A DNA stretch of 64,000 bases from the NCBI GenBank assembly GCA_032821775.1, contig JAVLRN010000013.1:372001-436000 (forward strand), given 5' to 3'. Position numbers and translations under genes: made by a program. Shown in pieces: positions 45,762-58,535 of this stretch (positions within the stretch are counted from its first letter, which is position 1; every line of letters starts with the position of its first letter). Origin of the DNA: Sanguinoderma infundibulare. Taxonomy: Eukaryota; Basidiomycota; Agaricomycetes; Polyporales; Polyporaceae. The notes under the pieces were generated by a model. The model did no database searches. It was given only the letters and a program-made list of their open reading frames with translations, and was not told where the DNA came from.

Positions 45762-47268
45762 ATGGCCTTCGGCAGCCTTCTTTTCCTTTTTGCTGCGTGC
45801 TCGGCCGTCCTCTCCGCCACAGTCTCGACCGAAGGCTTCAGCGATAGTGCTCTCGTGAAGATCAAGGCGAACATGCAGGCGAGTTCCACGCGCAGGTGCG
45901 TTCCAAAAGTCCATAACCATTGCATGCATCTAACATATGATGTATCTCGCGCAGCTGGGAGATTGGCACCGCGTTGGAGGCCTTGACCGAGCTGCAGTGC
46001 CCCGAGTTGTCGGTCTTTGGCGGAACGATCCCTCCTCTCGCCCATCGCCCCACCACCTGCGCCGCGGCTGACGTGATCGAATGGGTCGCAAGGTAAGACA
46101 TTTCGCAGTGTTCGCATATCTTGTCCTCATCGTCTTCCTACGTCCAGCATTGTCAATAAGATCAATGACCGTACCACGGCCCACCCTCTCATAGACGGGG
46201 ACGGTGCCGCCGGCGATCCCGCTAGTGAGTAAAGCTAGCCTATTCCGCTCTTCTTCCTGAGACATGACATTTTTTGCTCACCCTCTTGCGTGCTTCCCAG
46301 GCATCGGCGTCGCTGTGCTCATCGCGAACTGGACTCGCACCGACCCCGGCTATGACACGTTCGCCATCGCCGTCAAGAACCAGCTAGACTGTCTCCTCAC
46401 GGTCGCACCCCGCACCACCGACGGCGCAATCTCCCCAGCGAGGTCCAGCTCTGGTATGTCTATCCAACATATTTGTATACATCCGCAGACACTCATGCAT
46501 CTCAGGGCCGACTTCGTGTACATGGCGCCGCCGTTCATCGCGTACTGCGGTACCGAGCAGGGAGGCGACTCCGCCGCGGCGCTGATCTCTGAGGCATACA
46601 ACCAGTGCAGGCTCTACCGCAAGTACCTAAGCGATGAGAGCAGTCTGTGGAAACATGTCGTCCTCGGTTCCTTCCAGGACAATAACCACTGAGCAACAGG
46701 TCCGTATATGCCGCCATCTCTCCATGCCGCACGCGGGGCTGATTTGACCTACTCACAGGCAATGCTTAGGCTGCGGCTGGCATGCTCCGTGTCCTGGAGA
46801 CGATCGCGCGCTCTAGCTAGTCCGTAGCGTTCGGGGCTGAGCAGGCAGACCTCACGACATGGATCGATGAGATCTTGACGCACGCGTGGGTTTTCCAGGT
46901 ACGGTTCTTTCATGAAACAGCTTTAGACGATCCTAGCCCTGGCTTGACATCCCCAGGACTCGAGCGGTGCGCTCTACAACTATATCGACCAGCGCACCTC
47001 GTTCGCCGACACCTCTTCGACCGCGCTCCTCGCCGCCGTCTCCTTCCGTCTCGCCAAGATCACCAAGAACCAAGCGCACCTGCCGAATGCCTACCGCGCT
47101 CTCAAGTTCGTCAAGGACAGCGTGACCGCCGACGGCTGGCTGCTCAACACCGTGGATCCGATGGTGTTCAATGCTCCCTCCCGTCCTGGGAACTACAGCC
47201 CCGAGGGCCAGGCGTTCGCCCTGCTCCTGCACGCCGCTTGGCGCGATTTCGTGGCCTCTGAGAAGTAG
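45762..47268 (+). pseudogene. Secreted six-hairpin glycosidase-like gene, decayed
   Basis: The family is a secreted (alpha/alpha)6-barrel hydrolase, related in fold to GH88/GH105; the substrate is unknown. The first exon encodes a signal peptide (LLFLFAACSAVLSAT). Conserved pieces follow: SWEIGTALEALTELQC, GIGVAVLIANWT, ADFVYMAPPFIAYCG, CRLYRKYL, DNNH-ATG-NA-AAAGMLRVLE, GALYNYIDQRTSFADTS, YSPEGQAFALLLHAAWRDF. Seven exons keep consensus splice sites. Defects: TGA at 46690-46692 and TAG at 46767-46769 replace what are normally two Trp codons of the HWxTGNxW motif; a further TAG lies at 46818-46820; a small deletion near 46440 shifts the frame before the exon end Glu-Val-Gln-Leu-Trp. The final 100 residues are intact. 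Decay appears recent because splice sites and the promoter-like TATAAAAA remain. Confidence 0.75.
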
Positions 47269-47690
47269 AGCTTCAACGTTGTCGCGCCTCGATTCAGCTA
47301 CGCACCATCGCTCGACTTTCCACATCGCTTTGATTCCGCTCTCGCACTATCCTACATCCATGTTTTCGACGTTCTGTTGTCCTTGATATCTTGGAACGCT
47401 GTGTTATCTCGATGCTTGTCGACGTTGCTCTCCTGCTAGCTGCTCACTCGTTGTTTACTCATCCCAGCATTGCAATGAATATGCATCCTACAGTGTTTGC
47501 AGACCATTTTGGCTTCTCCAGTCGCACTGCGGACCCTCTACGCCATCGAACGGCCATGGAACCTAAGCACATCAATCATCACGAGCGGCTGCATCCAACC
47601 TCCAGTCGGGTTCGCGCGATATGGTATACAACAGAGTTCATAATTTATACCTCTTAACATACAAAGCATACCTCTCAACGCAAGCAAACA
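47269..47690. other. Intergenic between convergent genes
   Basis: No gene is seen. The region joins the 3' ends of the decayed glycosidase and the seven-helix protein. Confidence 0.45.
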
Positions 47691-49108
47691 TCATGCTCGA
47701 GGGCCCTCCTGGACAATGCCCGCCGGGAGCTTCACCTCCCCCCCCTTCCCAAGCTCCAAGACCGAATCGTCGGTAGTAGGATAGGACGACGCGGACGTGG
47801 TGTTGTCCGAAGCAAGACCAGACAGCGACATGACCGCAGCCGTTTTCCCCTGGAAGCGCATCGTCGACATCTGCGTGGTCAGGCGCTCGCGCCGTGTCGC
47901 CGCGGCGGACTCGAAGTCGACGGACGTCAGCCCGAGCGCGGACATGACGATGATCATCGTGGGTACGATGCCCTGGCGAATCGAGCACGATTCAGCTCGA
48001 CGAATCCAAAGGAGGTGATCGGCGCAAAAGCTTACCGTCAGCTGCGCGATGGGGTCATAGACGATGTAGAACGCGTTGCTGCCGATGAAGTAGAGCGTGA
48101 TCTCGACGACGAGGGCCGCACTGTAGATCATCGCGGACTCGATGATGACGAGGAGGACTTTGGTGTAGCGGAACTGCGAGGACACGAGGCCGCCGCTCTC
48201 GCGTGTGATGAACCTTGGACCAGGCGTCAGAATCGACGAATCACCGAAAGAGCCGGAGAACGGGAGCGAGAACGCACCAAATCCTCGCAGCGATAAGCGT
48301 TGTCACGACGACGTTGGTAACGAGCGAGAGCGAGAACAGGGATCCGTTCCATCGTTCCAGTTCCTGACGGAAGGTCAGCCAATTTCAACCCGACGGAGAG
48401 TATTGGACGGAGCTGGACGGCTTACGTTCGCGAACGCGCTGTGGACCGTCTTTGCTTCCGCAAAGATGACGGCTTGACTAAATCCGCACACTGCACATAC
48501 GGCACGCATGTCAACGCGCGCGCACGATCAACGATGCTGCGCGAGATATGCTTACCTGCGGAAGCGATAATGAGGAGGATGGGGACCACACAGATCCTCC
48601 ACTCTCCTCCCCACACATGCCAGCACCGCCAAACCTGTCAGCATCCCGTCAGAACCTCTCATAATCATGTCAACGTCCGCCATAGGGGAACACGTACTAC
48701 GATGCTATCTCCGAGGATGGAGTTGACAGTGTGGATTGTGACCTTTGCGACGTTCGGCGGGGTGGAGACGTCCGAGAAGTACGCGCCGGGTCCACCAGGC
48801 AGGTCGCGGAAGTCGATGAAGCCCCAGATGAGCCTGCAGAAGCCGAGCGAGACGTGTATCGTCGAGAAGCAGAACATGAGCACCGCGACCCAGAAGATAA
48901 TTGGCGTTATCTTCCTCGTCCGGCGAAAGCGAAGGATGTAGACGTAGGACGAGAACACGCAGAGGTTGATGCCTGTCGCGGAAAAGGCGTTACGGTCAGC
49001 GGCGTTAGGCGTTATTGAAAGATGGATGTCGAACATACCGTACAAGAGCGTCTCAAGCCAGATGGCGGTGAGGTACGCCTTGTCGAGTGGGATGAAGGCG
49101 ACGGCCAT
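47691..49108 (-). CDS. Seven-helix integral membrane protein, uncharacterised
   Basis: Member of a large agaricomycete family of seven-transmembrane proteins without known function. Exons 49108-49039, 48972-48698, 48634-48556, 48490-48426, 48363-48278, 48213-48036 and 47972-47691 sum to 345 codons. Seven hydrophobic segments can be counted: LETLLYGINLCVFSSYVYIL, IFWVAVLMFCFSTIHVSLGF, ILGDSIVVWRCWHVW, ICVVPILLIIASAVCGF, LFSLSLVTNVVVTTLIAARI, VLLVIIESAMIYSAALVVEI and GIVPTMIIVMSALGL. A family-typical loop, GGPGAYFSDVS, follows helix 2. The C-terminal tail is hydrophilic, Ser/Thr-rich. Receptor-like topology is seen, but ligand and coupling are unknown and no known receptor motif is visible. The ATG at 49108 starts a short N-terminus (MAVAFIPLDKAYLTAIW) as in relatives. 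Confidence 0.82.
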
Positions 49109-51629
49109 GGCGACAGCGTCTGCGAGGAGATTGGGACAGGGACGTCAAGCTGGCTGTGGGGATGGGCTTGACGTACTCAGTGCACGAGCGCGAGATTATG
49201 TACCGCACCATGAGCTTGGAGCTTCTTGATGCGGGAGCATTCCCAACACTTCGCAGTACATCGCTCCGAGGCACAGACTCCCTTTTCGCCTTACGCCTTG
49301 ACCGGCGATGGAGCGGACACGAAGTTTGTTGCACACATCAGACAGCTGACAGCTGGCACCCTAATCTGCGATGGTGGGCAATGCGAAAATGACACTGCAA
49401 GAGGAGGAGCGAGGACATGCTCGCGCAGTCACCGAAACCTAGGCCTTCCTCCGCGCCAGAAAATTGCACATGAGGCGCACTAGATGCTCTGGGGCGATGT
49501 CGGAAGATTGCCAGTGCAGTGCTTGCAATTATGGGATGGCGGAAACGTGCACAGCAAAAATCTTCGACAGTGCACTCTCGGGCTCGTGTCACTGAATGTC
49601 GTACTGCCAGCGATGAACATCAACCATCAATCAGTACTCACGAGATGGAAGTGGTTCTGTGCACGCACCACTACGTGCCCGTGATCGCCGGACCGAAGAC
49701 CGACGTCGGCGGGAAAATCCGACCAATGCCTGTCCTCGCTATTGGCTGGGCCAGGGCTGGGCATTGGACCTGCAGCGCCCTGTCCACCTAGATCCTCCGA
49801 GTCTGTCAATCCTTTGTACCCAAGGTTGGACTTGCGCATGCCTATCTGCGCATCGTGCCACGCCCACATCAACATCAATATTTGAACGACGGATGAGCTT
49901 GAACAACGCGATCGTGTTCAACATACCGAGTCGAAGTTACAACTGGTATCTAGGTGAAAGGGGTAAGCAAGAGGCCCTTTTGAGTACTTTGATGGCGGAA
50001 ACTTGATGGAATCACCATGATAAGTAGGTCTTCATGGGTGCTATCCGAAGTACGATCGATGTTCGGCTATTGTGTTAGCTGCTTGAATGTCTCAAGCCGT
50101 CCTCATTCTGTCGATGCCTAGCGCGCTCGGACATAATACGACGGCATCACCGGACGGGGAGGAAGGAACAACAACCAACGCATTCGGGGGTGGTGGGCCT
50201 ACGTGACGAGGCCATACGGACCATCTCGGCCAGCGCGGGAAGTGGAACGCAGTGTGCCGAGCGACGGACCCGACTTGCCGTTTAGCGGTTCTAGATCGCA
50301 ACCGCGCATGTGCTGTAGGCGCAGAGCTTTGGTGAGAGTGTTGAGTGTAGTAGAGCATTTCACCAGGGATGCAGTGAGCATTTGACAAGCGCGGGGGATA
50401 TTCTCGCCACGCAGGAAACCTGGGTAGAATACATAAGGCTAGGAAGAGTACACCATGAAGGGGAACGTACGGCATCCGGAAAGAATGTGTCAACTAGACT
50501 CTCATCACAGCAGACACATGCATGGACCGGCCGTCCTCGTGATCCTGTATTCGACCGGTTTGGAGAACACGTCGATTGTTCGACAATGCTTCCGGGAGAC
50601 CCGCCGGATATCGCGATCGGTTGATTGAGGTACGCATATGAACGTGCACTAGGCTGACGATGCTCTGTGTAAGAGCTAAGTGCGTCAGTGGCCTGCAAGG
50701 CATCGTTAACATACCGGGAGAAGAATAGAGGTCCTGTATACCAAAAGTTAACAAGGTCCTCACTCAGCAGGTTTCCGCTAGTATTCAAAAACGAAGATCA
50801 GGGGATCCATGCCATGGTGTTGAAGAGTAATAACCGACGAGGAGGTGAGTCTGGAGAAGATGTGTGGACGAAACTTGCAATACGTGCCTCCGATTCGACT
50901 GCGGCTGTATTCCCACGGTGTCCAGTCACGGCTCACATCGCGCAGTTCAGCGTCTTTACTATGTCCTCGCGCTCTTCCCACTGTAGTCTCGGTCATTCAA
51001 CGTTCAACGTTCAACGGCGGACATACTGTAGGAGTCTAGATCACTCATTAATCTGCAACGAGCTAACATAGCACACAGCAAAAATTATCCAGTAACTTGA
51101 GAGGCTCGTAGTGTACTAGAAAAACCGAAGTATGTTTCAACCGTTCCATTGTACTTGTCCGAGGGCTCACCCTGCACAGTAAGCATTTGAATACATGTCT
51201 TGTACAGTCTTTCCTCGGGCATCGGACGGCATCGGTGGTCGACGAGCCTGGAGCCTTTCGGCTAATGCGCAATACAAATGAACTGGCCCGGCGCTCTATC
51301 GACTCCAATCGCGCCATCTCTTCGACATGGCCCTGCGCTAGGTCAACCAGCTAGAGCCACACATCACAAACGGATTTGCGGCTGACGGCGATGCTTTGAA
51401 CGAGTAATAGTAGCATCTCGATGCGCTTAAAGTGCGTGTCGACTGCCACTTTTGCACGCTCGTCTGTTCGGATTCACTTACGGAGGTAAGTCCTCAGGCG
51501 CTGTCAGAGAAGCTCGGTATATGTCAGCGATAACGTCTGGGAATTACCCACGCCAGGAGCCGCAGTATATCTACTCCATTGTCTTCTGATGATGGGGAAT
51601 CATCCGCCCTCACCACTGTATGTTGAACC
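49109..51629. other. Gene-free 2.5-kb stretch
   Basis: This is the longest interval without a recognisable gene. Open frames up to 142 codons (for example minus strand 50360-50788) show no family features. Base composition is lower in GC than in the neighbouring exons. A non-coding RNA or lineage-specific gene cannot be excluded. Confidence 0.4.
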
Positions 51630-53114
51630 ATGGCCGCCGCTACTCAGCCAGCAAAGCTCGATGTACGTTTCCCAACCCATTCATGCCGGATCACGCAATG
51701 GACACCTTCACTTTTACATCTAGGCATCCAAAGTCGTCGTGACTCTCGCTTCTGACTCGAAGCCTGTGCCGCCATTAGGCCAACTCAAGTTCGGAGAAGT
51801 ATGCGCAACCATTTCCCTCTGTGACACGTCAATAGCATTGACGTATGCTTGTAGGCTGTCGCAGACCATATGATTCTTGTCTCCTACGACCCAGTGAACG
51901 GATGGGCTGCCCCGGAGATCAAGCCCTACGGTCCCATCTCCCTTATGCCGACGAGTTCATGCTTCCATTACGCGACTAATGCCTGGGAAGGCATGAAGGT
52001 ATCTGTTTCGTACCTGAAGCGTCCATGGACATGTCTGATCGTTGCTCACAGGCATATGTTGGACCTAACGGTGAACTCAGGCTTTTCCGCCCCCAGGCGA
52101 ACATGAAGCGGCTAGCCAGATCAGGAGAGCGTCTTTCTCTGCCTGTACGTAACTGGAGGCCGCTTCTCTTCCGCGATTGATCTGGTCATTGTCCTTACAG
52201 CCCTTCGATGCCGATGAGCTACTCAAGCTCATCAAACAACTGGTGGCGATCGACAAATCCTGGGTCCCTGCCGCTCCAGGCTACAGTCTCTACATCCGAC
52301 CGGCGGTCCTCGGGACGCGCGCAAGTAAGTACCACTCTTGTCCCCGCGCCCGCTATCGCGCAAGTTGTTGAAATCGACCGCAGCTCTCGCGTTCTGTGTC
52401 TCTGACCGCGCCCTGCTATACGTGATATGCTCTCCGTCAGGACCGTACTTCCAGACCATCCGCCCGCTGTCTTGTCTTGCGTCGACCGACTCCGTGCGCG
52501 CGTGGCCGGGGGGCACCGGCGACTACAAGATCGCCGGAAACTACGGCCCGACCCTCCTCGCGCACACGCAAACCGTCGCGAGCGGATACGACCAGAGCCT
52601 CTGGCTGCTTGGCGAAAACATCACCGAGGCTGGATTCATGAACTTCTTCATTCTCGTGAAAGGCGAAGAGGGAGGTGCGTCCGGCATGGCAATCCCTTCA
52701 TCTTGCACACACAAAACTTCTCGACGCACAGCGTTGAATCTGTACACCCCGCCGCTCGACGGAACGATCCTCCCGGGCATCACGCGCGACTCCATCCTCC
52801 AACTCGCGCGCGCCCACCCTGCCCGCACGATCCTCCCCGGCCTCTCGCCGGATTTGCGCCTAGTTGTCGAGGAACGCCCGATCACGATGACGGAGCTCGA
52901 GAAGTGGGTCGAAGAGGACCGTGTCGCCGAGACGTTCGGAACAGGCACGGCCGTCATCGTCGCACCGATCGGGCGGATCGGGTGGAAGGGCAAGGACATC
53001 CTGCTGCCCACGTTCGAGGGCGGACTCGGACCCGTCGGGCGCGCGCTTTACGAGCGCATTACGGCGATTCAGGAGGGGAGGTTCGAGTGGGAGGGCTGGT
53101 CTGTTGTTGTTTGA
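51630..53114 (+). CDS. Branched-chain amino acid aminotransferase
   Basis: PLP-dependent enzyme that interconverts Leu, Ile and Val with their 2-oxo acids, the last step of synthesis and first of breakdown. Seven exons (51630-51662, 51724-51798, 51855-51998, 52052-52144, 52201-52324, 52384-52674, 52732-53114) give 380 residues, full length for the class IV aminotransferase fold. Seen in order: YGPISLMPTSSCFHYATNAW then EGMKAY, LRLFRPQANMKRLARSGERL, GYSLYIRPAVLGT, the PLP-lysine region GDYKIAGNYGPTLLAHTQ, LWLLGENITEAGFMNFFI and FGTGTAVIVAPIGRIGW. There is no clear mitochondrial presequence, so the cytosolic form is more likely. All introns are GT-AG. The last intron (57 nt) keeps the frame open, but its removal restores the normal loop. 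Confidence 0.92.
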
Positions 53115-53919
53115 TAGGTTGAACGCGATCACTGGGTTTCAGAATATCGTTCTTCTGTAAAACAAATGGAGCTTAACTGTGCCGAGCTGTCATTGTGTAG
53201 GATAGAAAGCATCGCCCTCAGGCTGAGATGTTGCCGAGATGTTCGTGCGTTCAGTTCTTGGGCGGGTGCTTGGCGGTCCGTGGTCCCGTGCATTGTGGCT
53301 GTGCCACGCGCGTGCCAGTCTAAGTACTACATAGGTTGGACTTGAACTTTGTGCGGTCCCATCTTGCTTCCATCTTGTTGAACAGCTTCTATCCCCCATC
53401 TCAACTCAATCGAGCATCGAGCATTTCTGTTGAGCCCACGCTCTTGCCACAAACAGTGCTGGGATCACGGTACGACGTGGTGAGCTTCTTGAATGGGAGA
53501 ATTGAGACGGATTCGTCGTCCCTGACGCTAGCACTGGCAGATCTCGCGTGTATACCAACTTCTGTCAGCGCCCAAGTGCCGAACATCATCTTCTTCCGCC
53601 CGTCTTGGAGGAGCGTTTCCCAGGCTCGCCCACAAGCTGTGCACAGGACCGGAGCGTTAGAGCCAACTCGAGCAAAGTCGTCGGCACGTTATGGTGCAAG
53701 GCGTATGGCGATGAGCCCGATGGCCGTTCGAGGAATAGGTGGAAGAGGTTCTTGTTATTGATTGATCGAAGGCGGTCCGCCTGATAGAGAAAGAGCTCGC
53801 CATGCTGTATCAATCACCACGTCTCGCCTTCGCGCGTCCACGCTGTGGGCCGTTAAATATAGGGCGCTGCGCCCGCGTCAGGACGCAATCCACCCGCTGC
53901 TGTCTTCTTAGACCACACT
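53115..53919. other. Intergenic
   Basis: No gene is recognised between the aminotransferase and the EF-hand/ZZ gene. Plus-strand open frames around 53336-53761 lack recognisable features; the right end is the promoter region of the next gene. Confidence 0.4.
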
Positions 53920-56900
53920 ATGGCAGCGTACTTGTCCAAGACACTGCCCCCGCGCCCCGGGTCGGAAGCAAACGAAGCCACCTACCCAAGCGGTTTTAAG
54001 GCCCTGCTAGCGACGCCTTCGCCCACTGGCATCTCTCCCACCTACGACCTCTTGGACGGATACTGGGAACCGGACGCGATGAACCCGTGGCGGGGCCCAA
54101 CGAAGCAAACGCAGATGAATGGGTTGGAGCACCCCGCGCAATCGAGGAAGATGGTCTCGGCTCACAATGGACTCCCCTCACGGCAGGGGGCAAAGGGCAA
54201 GAGCAAACCAGGTGTGTGACAGTCTGTTTGACGGTTTTGTGACATGTGCAAACGAAGTGACTCGTTTAGACAAGAAAGCTGTTTCCTTCATGTGTAAGAT
54301 TTCTCTAAGCGTCGGCGAAGGAATCAGCATCGACGACCGCAACAACAAGTTCCTCGAACATGCCGAGGGGCTTATAGGGACTCTCGAGGATATTTGCATG
54401 ATTCACCCTGTCGCGGAAGGTATGTAGGACGGCGATGTCGTTATATACCCCAAGGTCATCATTCACGGCGCGTGTCTCATCGCCAGTGGCCGTTTACGCT
54501 TTCAAGACGGCCATCAAGATGGAGCAGAAGCGCAGACAGAATGACAAGAAGACTTTGACTTTGTGTGCAGACATGGGGGAGATGATGACCGCGCTGGCCC
54601 AGTACGTCCTCCCTCATCCCCATCCCCCCGTCGTCATTCGCTCATGATCCGATCCTAGACTCGGCACTATCGAGGACAAAGACGAAAAGGGGCCCGATGG
54701 CGTCTCGATCGAGTCCCGCTTGAAGCATCTCATCGAGCTGATCGCGGACGACATCAAGAAGTGCTCCAACGCTTGCGAAGCCTACAGAAACAAGCTGCTT
54801 GTCGTGAGGATCGTCGTCGGATCCAAGTGGGAGGCTGAACTTGTCAAGTACACGGGCCATTTCCTCAAGCGCCGCTCCGAGCTCGAGTTCGCGCTCTCTG
54901 TCCATACTGGAGTCGGAATAGCCAAGGCGAACGCGAAGCTGGACGAGCTGGTGGAAGTAACGAAGCAGATACAGGAGAGGTGAGCGAGATGCGCTCTTGT
55001 GGTGACGTTCGAACGTCAGTTTAACGCGCGGATGATAGGATGGAGGCCATGTTCGCCTACTTTCAGGCTTCAGCATCTCAGAATCAGGAGTACAGGGAGA
55101 TGGCAGCTCGCATCAAGGAGAGAGGTGGGAACCAGGCGGTGATGGAAAACGAGGTCCTTCTCAAGGAATTTGCTGAAGAATCCCGTGGAAATGCGGAGGG
55201 GGTCCTCGCGGTCCGTGGTAACCAGCGTGGTGTCGCCGTTGATGTGGAGGCGTTAAAGCTAGAGTTGACGGAGGACATTGAGGCCGCGATGGATAGGAAC
55301 ATGGAGAAGTTTTCCAGGAAGTTCGAGATGCTTCAGAAGCAGATCGTGGATGAGCTCTCCGGAGTGGTTCATCGAGAAGGCGACCGCATCATCGACGCGG
55401 TTGCAGCAGGCCCACATGACAGGGTCATCGATCCGGTGAGTCTTCCTTCGATATTTCCGAGACATCTCGTCCCTCACGCATCATGTTCAGGACCTGCATG
55501 CGATATGGAAGGAAATGGTATGTCGTCAAAACACATGATTTCCGGCCACGATTACAAGCACGCGCATGATTCAGGGCTGGCGAGGCAGCACGAAGGCGCG
55601 TCACTTCGTACTCGCGCTGCGCGATTACTTCCGTGAGAGACTGGAAGAGAAGAAGAAACGAAACGACGGATACGAAGCATCTCGCATCCAGGAGCAGGAT
55701 GAATGGGCATTGGAGTGGATCAACGTGACCAGATTGCAGCCTATCGTCGAAGCCTTCGACGATGACGCATCTCATTTTATCACCATTACCGAGGCTAACG
55801 ACTTGACAACCGCTCGATCTCGGGACTGGAGGTGCGCACGATGCTAACTTAAAGAAATTAGTTCGCTCATGCGTTTCACAGCTTGCTCCACTGGTTGGCG
55901 TACTGGGCGATTGGTGCGTCCTCCGTTTTATAAAATTCGCAGACCCGTCGTCTTACCGTAATATTCCCAGGTTGGCAGATATCCGTGACCATGTACCGCG
56001 ACAAGATTAATCATCTCTTCGCCAAGATGTTCTCGCTGAAGGCACACATCCACCCCGCTGTCCGTAGCTCCGTCGACACATACCTCCACACAGTGTGGAC
56101 TAGAATTTCGGAACTGACCTCGTCCATCGAACCCTATTACCCTGCAGAGGGGCTTCGCGAGAAGTTCCAGAGCTACATGGATGACGAGGAGCGGCGCCTT
56201 CGCGAGGCGTTGCAAACCATCCGGTACGATATCGACACCATGGATACCTTGGGCCTCGTTACTGGTCCTGGGAGGATCGAGAAGGTCGGTTTACCGCCTA
56301 TCGCACGCATGGCATTTCCTCACAAGCGAACATCACGCAGTATGTCTTCCCCATGCTCTACCTCTTGCTCGAGAAAGACTACGAGGTCATGCGTCTGGCT
56401 CGCAAGAAAGTCATCAACAAGGACGAGCTGTGGGATGCTGCGGATACGATTTGCTGGGTTCTTCGAGCCGTCCACTCTCGGTACAAGGACCTCCAAGGTA
56501 AGTCTGTGTCTTGAGCACTGTGGAGCATAATCTTGATCATCTTCGCAGAAATCTTCAGACAACAAAAGCTCGATGCGCGACAGCAGTTCAAAAGCTTCGC
56601 GTGTGGTTTGGTGAGGATGAAAACGCCCCGTTCACGTAATAACACTAAACCCTGTTCAGTTTGAGCACTGGCGCAACTCGGAAGGGTTGTGGAGTCGCAA
56701 CGTCGATTTTCCCGATCACGTCTACAACGAGGGTGAAGAGGCGCAAGGTATCAAGTCCGCCGACATCCTCAACTACCCTTTAGATAGCGCCGGTTTGTTC
56801 GACCCGTCGGGGTACGATGCTCCCCGCTTCTCCGCAACGGAACTGGACACATCGTCGAAATGGCCCCTTAGGTCCCTGTACGTGTGCTATCCTAGATGTG

Positions 56901-58535
56901 GCAATGCCGTTCTAACACGGTTCCCGGTGATTAGCCTTGGATCTTGGTGCGGGTTCTTGGCGAAAGGCGACGTCTACCCGTGTCAGCCGATGCTCTCGAT
57001 CCGCATCCACGCCGTCGACTCGTTCCACTTCCAAGCCACCTCGCGAACACCCAACGGCACGGCTTTCCACCTGCGCGGCAAGTACGAGTCAGAGGCAGGC
57101 GGCCGGATCTGTTACACCTTTGAGATCAAGTACGCCGCACGTTTCGATACCCTCTACTTCCGAGGGTACCTCTACGACAGGGACAGGACCTTCGCTGGGA
57201 CCTGGGGCGTCTCCCTTGGAGCAGCGAGCGACTCGAAGATCATCAGGCCCTCCGACGGCAACCACTCTGCGCTCGTGGTGGACTCCGCGGCCGACCGGTT
57301 CATCTTCAAGAGACTCCCCGCGACGTACATGTGCTGCCGCCCGGATCCGATCAAGTTCCAGGACAACAAGCCGCGTGCGTTATGGAAGTACGCCACCACT
57401 GCCGTTCGCGAACTGCTCGGCATGCGAAGGTTCTCGTGGTCGTACTTCAAGCGACGGCGGGACATCCGGAAGCGCTACATCGAGCTCCTCATCCGTCTCA
57501 ACTACTCGGACCTGGACGAAGGGGAACAGATGGAGCTCGCTCGGATCCGGCAAACGCTCACCACGGCGGACGCGAGGCTATACCAGACGCTGTACGACTA
57601 CGAACTTCGAACGATGCCGATCCACCTGTATGTGGGATGGCGTGCTGTTTCGCTCCAAAACGCTAACCGCGATTCTACAGGGACGTCAGTTGTGATCATT
57701 GCGAGAGCACCATCATCGGGCCCCGCATCATCTGCCTCGACTGCGACTCCCACAAGACCCTCAACCTCTGCGACGACGCGCGCTGTAGGGCCAGCGAAGT
57801 CGGGCTCGAGAAGCGGTCGGACCTCCCTGCGCCCCACCTCCCCGGCCACGCCGTCTTCAAAGTGCGCGCGATGGTGCACCTGCGCGAGTTCGGGAAGATG
57901 GACCGAGCGGCGCGCGCGGCGCTGAAGAAGGCGCGGACGGCGTTCGACGACGTCGCGGACCTTCTGGCCGACGAGTTGGCGTCCGAGACGACGCAGAGTC
58001 AGAACCCCGACTTGAACCTGCGTCGCCAGAGCCGGATCACGAAGATCGCGAGGAAGAGTCTATCGTGTCTCGTGTGCAAAAAGCGGGTTGAGAAGCCGTG
58101 TTGGTACTGCATTTCGTGCCAAGGTGCGCCATGCCTTCTCTAGGCTCGATCCGCTCGTGACCAACGCCACGGACAGACGACGTCTTCATCTGCCTCGAAT
58201 GCGACGCTAAAGGGCCGCTTACCATTGGCGCGCACGACAAGCTACATCCGCTCGTCCGCTGCCAAGACGCTGTCCAGCATGGGGCCCTGAGCGTCGACCA
58301 GCGCCTGGAGCTCATCGAGCACCGCTTCGAGACGATGGAGGATAGATTCGCCAAGTTGGAGAAGCGCGTCGTCTCGATGGACGACAAGCTGACGCGCATG
58401 GAAGAGATGTTGGGGACGCTGTTCGCGAGGTCGATCAACATGCCTATTGTTCAGTTCCCGCGTGGGACGGAGTTGAGCTCGCCGCTTTCGCCTGTATACC
58501 GTCGGCCGCTCCCCACGCCCTCGCCATCGCCATAG
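53920..58535 (+). CDS. EF-hand and double ZZ zinc-finger protein with helical N-terminal domain
   Basis: Large agaricomycete protein of unknown role. Fifteen exons sum to 3831 nt, 1276 residues, with all junctions in frame. Residues ~100-330 form an all-helical domain (VAVYAFKTAIKMEQKRRQND, LIELIADDIKKCSNACEAYR, RRSELEFALSVHTGVGIAKA) resembling the adaptor/four-helix (MLKL-NTD-like) domain found in front of fungal NLR-like proteins. Long helices follow. An EF-hand loop is seen, DDDASHFITITE, with calcium ligands at positions 1, 3, 5, 9 and 12. The middle (LPHW-type segment HWLAYWAIGWQIS to RYIELLIRLNY) is conserved in the family. Two ZZ-type fingers follow: CDHC...CLDC...C..H..H (exon 14) and CLVC...CWYC..C...CLEC...H (exons 14-15). 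The C-terminus is a short coiled coil (RLELIEHRFETMEDRFAKLE). Calcium-responsive scaffold is the cautious inference. Confidence 0.88.
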
